64,000 nucleotides of DNA from Diaporthe sp. PMI_573 (Eukaryota > Ascomycota > Sordariomycetes > Diaporthales > Diaporthaceae): positions 496,001 to 560,000 of the forward strand of contig JAJTUP010000021.1 in assembly GCA_021399435.1 (NCBI GenBank), in the 5' to 3' direction. The notes beneath the pieces were generated by a model. It saw only the letters and a list, made by a program, of their open reading frames with translations. It had not been told where the DNA came from and searched no databases. Positions 46,985 through 56,821 of this stretch are shown here, piece after piece (positions within the stretch are counted from its first letter, which is position 1; every line of letters starts with the position of its first letter). A program made the position numbers and the translations under genes.

Positions 46985-47552
46985 CCACATAATGCCTTGC
47001 ACCATGCTGATCTTGTCTTCCACAGAACCGTCCCGGGATGCGTCGTCCCAATGCCCAGCTGTCCGTTTGCGCACAACTCCCCCGAGGCCCGACCAATCTG
47101 GGCGGATGGGCCCACAGCTGCAGGCACAGAACTGTAGCCCTCCAAAACACCTACCCAGATAGGCAGCACCCAAGACGGCGTAGATGCACAAAGAATCACG
47201 TCCATGAAACCTTGTGACGCGGGTGTACATGGCTCTGGCGGTAGAAAGCCGATAACGTGAGAAGGACCCTGGAAAACGTTAGCACCCGCCCGGGACTTGG
47301 AGGACGTGGGGAACAGGGAGCTTTCTTCATAGCTGCAGTGGCACGATTTGGAATTCAACGACGACCTCACAATGACAAATCAGGGCAACACTTTTCTTTA
47401 TGTTGACTTATAACTCAGTTGCTGTCCGCTGCCTTCTATTCCCTCGCTCCCTCACCTGCACCCACTCCAGGACATCTCCCCCGTGCAAGCTCGCCAAAAC
47501 AACTCCCTTATTCCGGCATCACACATCTTGGGCTTCTCATCTCACCACCACA

Positions 47553-48307
47553 ATGAGCACCGAGGCGTCCCTAAAGACGTTCTTCTCGTCCAAAAACTTC
47601 GCCGTCGTTGGCGCAAGCTCAAACACGGCCAAGTTTGGTCACAAGAGTAAGACAGCTAGATAGATCCCCAACAAGCATTTGAGAAGAGCCGGGGCGCAAA
47701 TGTCCGCAGGCTGCGAGGCAAACGAACCCCGGCTCAAACTCGTGGCTGCGGACCTCGCCGAGTCGGATCAAAAGACACACAAACCAAGTGACACTCAGTT
47801 AACAATGTTTCCAAGTCTTCGCCTGGTACCTCCACCACGACATCCAGGCCATCCCGATCAACCCGGCCGCCGCCACCATCGCCGTGCCATCCCTCCCGGA
47901 TGCCGCTGGCAAGCCCTCCGAGATCCCAACCGTCAAGTCCCTCTCGGACCTGCCAGACCCCAAGGAGACCTCGGTGTCCATCATCACACCCCCGCCAGTC
48001 ACCCTGAAGGTGCTCGAGGAGGCCAAGAAGCTAGGAAGTGAGCATGCCCCCCCTCCCCCTTCCGCCAGTACGTACCTGCGTCACCGATACAACGGCTGAC
48101 CAGACGCCGCCGTGCCCAGTTCCGGCTGTGTTCCTGCAGCCCGGCACCTTTGACGATGAGGTTTTGAAGTTCGCTCGGGATGGCGAGGGCGAGGATGCGG
48201 GGTTCAAGGCCGTCGTGGCCGGCTTCGGCGGCGGCACTGTCGGCAGCGAGGGGTGGTGCGTGCTTGTCGACGGCGAGAGGGGCCTGAAGAAGGCTGGAAA
48301 ACTGTAG
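47553..48307 (+). CDS. CoA-binding (Rossmann) domain protein, YccU/succinyl-CoA-synthetase-alpha-like
   Basis: Three exons (47553-47646, 47816-48037, 48120-48307) give 167 residues. The N-terminus has FFSSKNFAVVGASSNTAKFGHKIFAWY, the glycine-containing loop of a CoA_binding domain; the first splice completes it. HHDIQAIPINP, then SVSIITPPPVT and IPAVFLQPGTFDDEV are the other conserved strands. Stand-alone proteins of this type are common in bacteria and fungi and their roles are poorly known. The frame is open 51 codons upstream to a second ATG (47400), but that extension lacks conservation landmarks, so I start at MSTEAS. The first intron (169 nt) is unusually long. The gene converges with dbp4, leaving 305 bases between stop codons. 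Confidence 0.88.
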
Positions 48308-48477
48308 GTGAAGACACGGGTGAGATCGAGTGACCGAGGCCCATGCACTCGAAACATCACAATATGTTCTTGCTTCTGTGCCTTGGGAGGACAGACTACA
48401 AGATGCCCTGTTGCAGAACGATCTCTACAGGGAGACAGCATAGCCTCCTGCAATTCAATCTTCTGTGGGACAGGGCG

Positions 48478-48562
48478 TTTCGTTCAAATAATCCATGGGA
48501 TAACCCCTTGCAGAAGGATATTCCATAGGACAACGCTGTGGGAGAAGGCAACTTGTCCCATG
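48478..48562. repeat. CCCATAGG-type short repeat, locus C
   Basis: Units AATCCATGGGATAACC, TTCCATAGGACAACG and TGTCCCATGACAATGGG lie between the convergent CoA-binding and dbp4 genes. Related but weaker units extend upstream to about 48400. Confidence 0.55.
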
Positions 48563-48612
48563 ACAATGGGTTGATGTGATTGCGACTAGGGTATCAATTG
48601 TTTGCACTATCA

Positions 48613-51084
48613 CTACTCCAGCAGCCCTGCAGCGAGAGCCTCGAGATCCTCCAGGTTGTCAGGTTCCTCGGCCATCTCGATGACCCTGTTCTTGGCCTTC
48701 TTGTCCCTCTTAGCCTTCTTCGAGGGCTTCTCTTCCTCAACGTCCGAGTCGTTTTGGAACCACTTCTTCTGCTTCTTGGCTGGCCTCTTCTCTTCAGCCT
48801 CGCTCTCACTGTACCCTGCATCGTCCCCAGTAGGAAGCGACCGCAACAGTGCCAGTGGGTCCTCGCCATCGTCCAAGCTCTCAAGTTGAGCAACAGGCGC
48901 CGCCGGCCCGGGCCCTTCGCCGCGTTCCATCCTCTCGAGCTCTTTCCTCCTTTCCCTCTTCTCCCTTCTCCTCGCCTTGGCCAGTTCCTTGTCCTCGACG
49001 TCCGCCTCCTGGACCTTCTCCGTCTCCTGGTCGACGAACTGCTGCCTGAGCTCGTCCACGGGACCTAATTCCTTGAATTCGTCCTCGCCGACGAGCTCGT
49101 AGATGGGGTGGGCATTGCCGTCGTCATCAAAAACGAGTTTCTGGCCATGGCCCTTGAATTTCAGGAGTTTCTTCTTGGACTTGAGCAGCTTCTCGCGCCG
49201 TTTCGAATCGATGACGAGCTGCTGGTCTCCTCCAAAGTCGACGACCTTGGCTTGGCTGTGGTCACCATGTTGCGCTGCTTTGTCGAGGTCGTCGTCGTTC
49301 AGGACCCGCTTGGCAACCATGAAGTCGTCCTCATCCTCATCATCCTCCCCTGCCTCGCCAACCATCTTGCGGTAATGGCTAGACAGTACGTCCTGATTCG
49401 TACGTTCAAACATCTTCTGCACCTTTGTCCTGACTTCGTCTTTGTTCTTGCGCTTGCCACCTTCGCCCTCCGAGGAGTCCTCTGAGTCGCTCAGTGCCAT
49501 CCTCGGCGCGTTCTTCAGCTTCTTCATGTCCTCTCCCGGTCGGAACCTGATATTTGGCGTTCCCGGCAGTCCTAAACTCGCAGCGAATGCATCCAAATCC
49601 AGCTTTTCCATGTTGAAGATCTCCTTATCCTTTTGTACGTAGACAGACCGCACATAAGTAACGAAGGCCTTTTGCGCCAGATACTTGATATTTGGCTGCT
49701 TGAAGCACATGCTTTGCACCTGGTTCTTGATGCTCTTCTTCATGCTGTCCTTGATGTTGATCCTCTCTATCGGAATCTTTTTCTGTTTGAGCCTCTTCAA
49801 CATGCCCTCCTCTTCGCTTGGGTCCAGGAATATAACGGCACGACCCTTGCTTTGGTACCTTGCTGTTCGACCGACTCGGTGGATATAGGTGTCCGCATCT
49901 TCGGGGCAGTCGACTTGGATGACCCAATCGACAGCAGGAAAGTCAACGCCTCGGGCTACAACGTCCGTCGCAAACAAGCAGGAATGCCTCGCCGATGTAA
50001 ACTGCCGTGTGATCCGTAATCTTGCCTCCTGCTTCTGTCGACCATGCAAGTGAAGCAAGGGTATACCAGGTTGCAGCTGTCGGAGCGTCTCGTATACGAA
50101 TCGGACCTGTTTCCCAGACGACAAGAAGACCACGATCTTGGTCTTCAAGCTCGCCTTTATGAAGCCATATAGCGTGTCTAGCTTTTCCGATAGCGGCGTG
50201 ACGAGGTAGTGCTGCTGAAGGGCGCTTGGCGTTGCTGTTTCGGCCGCCTCGTGGACTGATACATATTCTGGTTCCTTCAGGCTGAGGCGGGCGAGATCCG
50301 ATATCTTCTTGCTCTGGGTAGCGCTGAAAAGCAGCGTCTGCCTCTCCTTGGGCAGGTGCTCGATTAGGGCATCGACAGCGTGCTGGAAACCCATGTCCAT
50401 GATGCGGTCGGCCTCGTCAAGAACCAGGATTTGCAAGTCGTCGACGTTGAATCCGAATCTCTGGTCTAGGTGTTGAAGCATGCGACCAGGCGTACAAACG
50501 AGGATGTTCATACGATCGATGCGCTCGGCCTCCTCCTTCAAGTTGTTGCCGCCAATGACCAGGCCGGCAGAGAAGTCATGGTAGCGACCAATCTTGCGCA
50601 GGACATCGAATATTTGCACAGCCAGCTCGCGCGTCGGCGACATGATCAGGGCGCCGAGGCCATCGCGTGGGGTCCAGCGGGCGTGGTAGAGCTTTTCGAG
50701 GACGGGGACGAGGAAGGCGAGGGTCTTGCCGCTTCCAGTCTTGGCGGCCGCAAGGAGATCATGGCCTTTCAAGGCCAGAGGTATGGCTCGAGCCTGAACA
50801 TCGGTGAGGGTTTCGAAGTGGGAGGCTTTGATGCCGGAGGCTGTGGCTTCACAGAGAGGCAGGTCGGCGAAGTTTGCGGCTGGGGACTTTGGGTCCTGGA
50901 AGCATCGTCAGTCAGGGCAGAGAAACTGTCAGATAGCAAAGATGCATACCAGTTCGTCGATGGCCTTCTTCAGGCGATCATGGTCCTCCGCCTCTCGTTT
51001 CCTTTTCAAGACTTTGTCCTCCTTCTTTGGTTGTTTAGAATGCCCTTTGGGCCCGGACTTTCCAGACTTCGAATGCGGCGCCAT
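48613..51084 (-). CDS. dbp4: DEAD-box RNA helicase Dbp4/Hca4
   Basis: Exon 1 (51084-50950) and exon 2 (50895-48613), joined over a 54-nt intron, give 805 residues. A basic N-terminus is followed by the helicase core: Q-motif region [10 protein letters not shown] (74-83), motif [11 protein letters not shown] (94-103), Ia SPTRELA, Ib [17 protein letters not shown] (204-208), III SAT (236-238), and [10 protein letters not shown]. After the core comes [12 protein letters not shown] and a long charged, Lys/Asp/Glu-rich tail. This layout and length match yeast Hca4/Dbp4, a nucleolar helicase for early pre-18S rRNA processing that acts on U14 snoRNA release. All catalytic motifs are intact. Confidence 0.96.
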
Positions 51085-52539
51085 CTTCGTCTTGCCCGTC
51101 GTGGCCGGTGGAGGGGAGTCGAATGCAACTTGCGCGTACCGAATTCCAGAAAATTTCCAGGTCGGCAGGGTTGTTGGACAGGGATATGACGGTACCTAGG
51201 TGTGTGGGGCGACCCGGGCAGGCAGTTCCGCGGTTGCCTGCCGCTAGCCTCTCAGAGCCGTTTTGCCTAGGTGGTGAGCCTCAGTTATTCCTGTTCCTCA
51301 CGTCGAAGTGCTTGCATCAGCTGGAAAATTTGGGATCGAATATTCTGGTTTCCCTAGGACCCGCGAGAAAATATTTCCGAGAACAGCTCTTGCTATATCA
51401 GTTTTGCTCGGGCTTCTAATGGGCCAGCGTTGATCATTGCTCCCAGCCTCCTATAGGACAGCCTTCAAATATCCCATAGGATAACCTCGTACGGGTAGAC
51501 ATTCTATGGGAACACAAGACGACGACCCGTACGCGCCAATGGATGAAGTTCCTCATGTGCCTACCATGCCACGCTCGAAAGGTCCCATGGCACATTATTC
51601 CATGGTCTGATGTCCCACGGCGGGTTATCCTACGACAGACTATCCCATGGCCGGTTGTCCCATGGCAGAACACCCCATGGCAGATAATATCATTGTCGTC
51701 CTCGCTAGGTCATCAGTGTTCGACGGCCCTTGTCTACGGAAAGTGAACCAAAGGCGAAAAACACTGCTTTTAGGGCTTTAGACCCCGTCGGCTACTTGCG
51801 AAGCTGGATCGATCGATCGTCAAGACAGAAAAAAGCTGTTCGAAAGGCGGAGACGAACGCTTCAACAGTCACAAACTATTTCAAACTCATCAAAGCCGAT
51901 ACCAGTGCGGGGTTCAATCTCATGGCATTGGAAAATCTTGTTCAGGAGTGATCAAGAGTGAGGAACAGGTGATCTGGACTGTAGAAAAGATAATTCACGG
52001 GATGGTGTAGCCTCTGCCCGAGGTGCCACTACTACTGAATATCATTACCTAGCAACACGACCTCTGCATCATTTCATTTCCCATCTATTGTAGGTCGTTC
52101 AATAATATAAGCTGGCATTGTCCGTCATTTGCTCGGGTAAGTATGTCACAGAAGTGCTATTGATTGCGGAAACGATCTTCTGAAGTCGCCTCTGCGAGAG
52201 CTGTGGCTGTAACTGCCGTGCGGAGATGCACTGTCCGGAATAAATATAGGACAACCTCAATCAATCGAGCCGCCAACTGCGCCCTGGGCCAGGCACACCT
52301 CTAGTATAGAGACCTTAGCCGGATCTCAGCCCCTTTGTTTGCGAGTGAGAGGCAGACCCTAAGTGTGTATTAGTGAAGTCTTGCGTAACATGAATGGTTT
52401 CAACCAGCCAGACCGCATGTTGTGGCAGCTATATATGTCATGGATGGACTCTTCCTCGGTCTGCGGTACAGGCGCAGGTTTGTTTGACGCCCCCTATCTA
52501 GTTACTTTTACTTTACCTCGGACAGTTAGATACATCAAG
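51085..52539. other. Intergenic between dbp4 and the tyrosinase gene
   Basis: About 1.45 kb between divergent genes. The centre holds the largest cluster of the CCCATAGG-type repeat. Remaining open frames have no domain or splice support. Confidence 0.5.
51446..51690. repeat. CCCATAGG/CCCATGG-type short repeat, locus D (largest cluster)
   Basis: At least nine units, e.g. TATCCCATAGGATAACC, GTCCCATGGCACATTAT, TGTCCCACGGCGGGTTAT, TATCCCATGGCCGG, TGTCCCATGGCAGAACA and CCCATGGCAGATAAT. In the 3' half (51580-51690) units follow each other every 15-16 nt. Spacers are short and end mostly in TAT or TG. Confidence 0.65.
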
Positions 52540-54024
52540 ATGTGGTCGACCTGTAGCCCTCTCTTGTTCGTCGCGCTCCTGAATGGAGCTCATGCAGTGG
52601 CAGATGGGTACGCAAGACAGAATCACGCGTATGCTCCTGTTCTAATCGCCCTCCGTCTACCGTGCCTTTGCTTACCACACGGGCTTTTATGTAGGGATCG
52701 TAATCCGAACTATCCACCCGATCTTGTTGATAAGCTAGAAGAGGCTACGATGCCAAAAGTCGAGGCTTATCTGGAGCAGAAGATTGCTGCCGGTAAGAAC
52801 AATGAATGCACGCTGGAAACTGCTTCAGTTCGGCAAGAATGGTCCGTCTCGCATCTCTTTGGTTCCCCCCAAAAGTCCCATCTCATTGACAACTTGACAG
52901 GAGTGATCTGTCCGAAGAACGGAGGCAGGAATATGTTGCGGCAGTCAAGTGCTTGATGAAGTTGCCGCCCAAGTCAGACAAAACCAGGTTTCCCGGAGCT
53001 CTGAGCCGATTCGATGACTTCGTGGCGTACCACATGACACACGCCATGGAGCTTCACAGTAACTACTACCTCTTTGGCGCCCACAAGTATTATGTCTATC
53101 TTTACGAGCAAGCCCTCCGTGATGAGTGTGGGTATACCGGCTACCAGCCTGTACGATAAACCCAGCGACACCCCAGTGTGGCCATTTCCGTTCTGACCGC
53201 AATACAGTACATGAACTACGACCGCTACTCAGACGACCCAATTCACTCCCCGTTGCTCAACGGGAATGCGTCTAGCATGGGAGGCAACGGCAAGCTAGAC
53301 CCACGGTACAAAGGTGTTCCGCAGCCGGGGCGGACACCCAACATTATCAAGTCGGGCGGCGGCGGCGGCTGCGTCACCGACGGACCGTTCTCAGAGTCTG
53401 TCACACGCTTGACGACCACCACGCGGTCATCCAGAATATGAACAGATGGCTGACATGGTAATAGTATGGTCGTAAGCCTTGGGCCCACCTCGATGTCAAC
53501 GGCGCTTGACCTGGTCCCCAAGAATCCCAGGTCCGACGGCACAGGATCCAACCCACGCTGCCTGCGCCGCGACGTCAACCGCAATGCGGCTATGGGGGCC
53601 ACGGCTGACCGCGCCTTCAGTCTGATCAACGACAACAAGGGGATGGACGGCTTCTATAACAAGCTGCTGGGAATGCCGATACCCAAGAACGACTCGTTCC
53701 CCTGGGGAGTAAGCCTCCCACGCCTGTACTACAAATCGAGGATAGAGAAGGCCGAGGCTGACCAACCAACTTGAACAGATCCACACGGCAGGTCATTACG
53801 TCGCTGCCGTCGACCCCGGCGGTGATGCCATGACATCACCAGGTGATCCCATCTTCTACTTCCACCACGCCGCGCTCGACCGCCTGTGGTGGATCTGGCA
53901 GATGCAGGACCCGGACAAGCGCCTCAACGCCATTCCTACCGGCACGATGCCGCCGATGCGCAGGACCCGGCGGGCGGACCCCACGAATAGGACGGTCGAC
54001 ATGGCAGTAAGCAGCAGCTTCTAG
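52540..54024 (+). CDS. Secreted tyrosinase (type-3 copper oxidase)
   Basis: Six exons (52540-52607, 52695-52841, 52901-53150, 53208-53395, 53465-53708, 53779-54024) give 380 residues. The first ~20 residues are a signal peptide (LLFVALLNGAHAV). CuA ligands are likely His116, His124 and His133 (in FGAHKYYVYLYEQALRDE). CuB ligands are His301 and His305 (HTAGH) and His328 in DPIFYFHHAALDRLWW. CVTDGPF and NPRCLRRDVN lie between the sites. Such enzymes oxidise phenols and can serve in pigment or peptide natural-product pathways. Introns of 57-87 nt all restore family sequence. The end is uncertain: I stop at TAG 54022, but a typical terminal segment (PLWHELQ) lies just downstream (about 54057) in a frame that no canonical splice reaches, so the C-terminus may be shortened by a frameshift. 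Confidence 0.88.
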
Positions 54025-54841
54025 ATACAATCTTAACCCCTTCCAGCAGAAACACCTCCCCTCTGTGGCATGAGCTTCAAAAGAATGTGTCACGTTGCTG
54101 GATCACGTTGCTGGCTCTGAAACAGGCAATGACCGCAGTGTGGCCGTTTTCTCCCCTAATTTATACGAAACTACTACCTTGGTCTTTTGATAGCTGACTC
54201 TGAATGCTGTAGTGGCTTGGGCCCGAGATTCCGCTTCTCGAGACTCACGACCAGCTTGGTGGGAACGGTGGGGCGTTCTGTTATATTTATGTTTAGTCCA
54301 AGGGTCACGTACATGAAGGTGTTGCTGGGCTTATGTTCCACGACTTGATAGTTGAGAGGAGGATAATGGAAAGGGGTATCTTCTAGTGTTGATTGTGCTC
54401 AAGACAAGTTGTCTGATGATAAACAATTTCTTCTTCACGGCATACCCGAGAGATGAATCGATCTTTACAACCCTCTGTTTTGGGGTTATACTTTCAGACA
54501 GGACCCAGGCACGTGCCAGGTCCTTGTAAAAGGCTATTATTAGTGACGTTTTGGCAATGTAGTACATGTAAATGAACCACTTAAGATACTCGGTCGAACT
54601 TGGACACATCGGCCCCTGTTAGCGGCAGTGCCGATCTCCCCGCTACACATGAGCCGAGGCCGGTGGAGCACGTCCCCAAGACGGACAGCTTTCTGACCGT
54701 TAATCTTCTACACAGTACTGGAGTCAGCAGCCAGTCGGTCATACATTTCTACCGTCCTGCCACTTCAGCATCTTCCACACGTGTTCTCCATGGCTGCAGC
54801 ATTCTGGTCATAGCACGCTACGATCCTCACTCACGCACACG

Positions 54842-54890
<49 letters not shown>

Positions 54891-54898
54891 CTGTTGTG
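54025..54898. other. Intergenic between tyrosinase and FAD synthetase
   Basis: Holds the possible shifted C-terminal codons of the tyrosinase at its left end and the alternating CG/CA tract at its right end. No gene is supported between them. Confidence 0.45.
54832..54889. repeat. Alternating purine-pyrimidine tract: CG steps then about 20 CA
   Basis: A strict pyrimidine-purine alternation of about 58 nt. It ends nine bases before the FAD synthetase ATG. Such tracts are prone to left-handed (Z) DNA and to length variation. Confidence 0.95.
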
Positions 54899-56040
54899 AT
54901 GCCACACCACCATCTCGCCAACGGCGTCTCGCCCACCGCGAATGGCGGGGTTAAAGAGCCGCCAGCTGCGGGACCAGGCACCTCGCTCTCGTTGCGCCAG
55001 GTCTGCCTCCAGCTGCAGGCAAAGCTCGACGCCTTCCTGGCCCAGGAGGCCGACACGAGCCTCCTCAAGGGCGTGCAGTCCCATGTCCGCGAGGCAATCT
55101 CCGTCATCGACGAGGCCCTCGAGAGATACAGGTGAGTGAGCCCACTGCGCCCACCCTCCCCGCGACCGCGGATCCGGATGGCTCACCACCGGCACCACAG
55201 CATCGAGGAGCTCTCCCTCTCCTACAACGGCGGCAAGGACTGCCTCGTGCTCCTGGTCCTGATCCTCGCCTGCCTCCCGCGGCACTTCGAGCCGCCAGAA
55301 GACGAACCGCTGTCCTCCCCGCCGCCGCCGCCGCAACCCCTCTGCACCAACACGACCGCCACCAACGGCCTGACCTCGCAGATCCCGACCAACACCCCCG
55401 CGGCGCCGACACCGGTGCGCAGCCCGACGCCGCGTCCCTTCCCCGCGTCCCTGCAGTCCGTCTACATCGTGGCGCCCGACCCCTTCGCCGAGGTCGACGC
55501 CTTCGTCGAGCACTCCGCGGCGACCTACCACCTCGACCTGTGCCGCTACGCCCTGCCCATGCGCGCCGCCCTCGACGCCTACCTGCGCGACAGGCCCCGC
55601 CTCAGGGCCGTCTTCGTCGGCACCCGCAGGACGGACCCCCACGGCGCCTCCCTCACCCACTTCGACCCGACCGACGGCGATTGGCCTGCCTTTGTGCGCG
55701 TGCACCCCGTTATTGACTGGCATTACGCGGAGATCTGGGCGGTGAGTCATGTTGCGCTTCCTCACGGTCCTCCCAAGCTACATCGTGGGGCGTTGTGTGG
55801 GAAGGTGAGTGAGCTTGTGTCCCGAGCTCCTGGCTGACTGGCATCCAGTTCCTCCGAAACCTGGGCATCCCCTATATATCACTATACGACCAAGGATACA
55901 CATCATTAGGCGGAACAAAAGACACACATCCCAACCCGCTGCTAAAAAGACAGCCCGACGGCGCTGCCGACGCCGAAGGCTTCAGGCCCGCGTATGAGCT
56001 GGTGGACGACGACGAGGAGAGGTTAGGCCGTGATAGATAG
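54899..56040 (+). CDS. FAD synthetase (FMN adenylyltransferase, PAPS-reductase fold)
   Basis: Exons 54899-55131, 55201-55741 and 55849-56040 give 321 residues. The enzyme joins AMP to FMN to make FAD. The PP-loop motif SYNGGKD is at residues 85-91, created just after the first splice. VGTRRTDPHG and [28 protein letters not shown] (across the second splice) are the other family signatures, followed by THPNPLL. A Pro/Thr-rich insert of about 55 residues lies between the PP-loop helix and the next strand; such inserts are usual in filamentous fungi. The C-terminal DDDEERLGR is typical. Introns are 69 and 107 nt. The ATG used is the first after a long CA repeat. Confidence 0.93.
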
Positions 56041-56821
56041 CGCAACCCCTATGTGGCCGCGGCCTGTTGCAGAACCGGGGGTTGTCGAGGGGAAAGAAGC
56101 GACACGGGAGGTCTTGAATGTCATCACTTCACTCAGCGGGCCTTCATCATTTTGTGCATAGAGATCATACACTACTTTCTGCCATATCTAGCGGGGCGCC
56201 CGCCATGCACCCGCCATGCGCCCCCAAATATGAGATGTTTACCTGGGAGCAACAGCTCCGATAGCATTGAACCGTGCCCCGTTTGTACTCATCCGTGATT
56301 CAGGATATGTCAGGATACGTCTCATTGCTTCTGCAGACAGGGCACTTTTGTTCGTGTGTGTACAGTCCCTGACCATGTCGAGCCTGTCACTCGGCACTAC
56401 CTCGGAACAGGGGGTGGGCCGCTGTGCTTATCAAATGCCAATTGTATGATTATTCTGTCTACTCGGGTCGAGGTGGTAGATGGCCTTCATGTCGTCTTCT
56501 TCCGCGTCAAGTTGTCAAACTACCATTCACCAGAATTGCGAAGGACCAAGTTGTTGAAGGTAGATCAGTGTACAGTAACCCAATATACATCACGAAGGGT
56601 ATCTCCGACAAACGCCCTAGTCAATCACCCTGTTCCCGAGTGACACGCGACCAAACGCCCTTCCATCCCCCCCCCCCATTCCCTTGCTTTCTGCAGCATG
56701 CGGTCATGCGATTTTGCTCATGTTCACTAAAGGGCCATGCGTCTATTGTTTTGGGCTCCTCAAGTAGTAAACGCCCTCCACCGAGCGTATATCCTCCTGC
56801 TACAAGGGAAAAAAAAGCCTG
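56041..56821. other. Intergenic between the convergent FAD synthetase and SUN genes
   Basis: About 780 bases with 3' untranslated sequence of both genes and a C11 run at 56667-56677. No gene was supported. Confidence 0.45.

Larger units (their letters stand above)
45910..47552. other. Intergenic, repeat-rich divergent promoter region
   Basis: About 1.6 kb between the divergent light-chain and CoA-binding-domain genes. It contains a 31-bp imperfect inverted repeat (46076-46324), GGTGCC and CCAGAG tandem repeats, a G10 run (46790) and an ACAT microsatellite (46959). Long open frames across it read through these repeats and show no domain. Confidence 0.5.

Noticed and set aside
46649..47230. 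193-codon minus frame through the ACAT and CCAGAG repeats
   Set aside because: The translation is dominated by microsatellite periodicity and has no motif.
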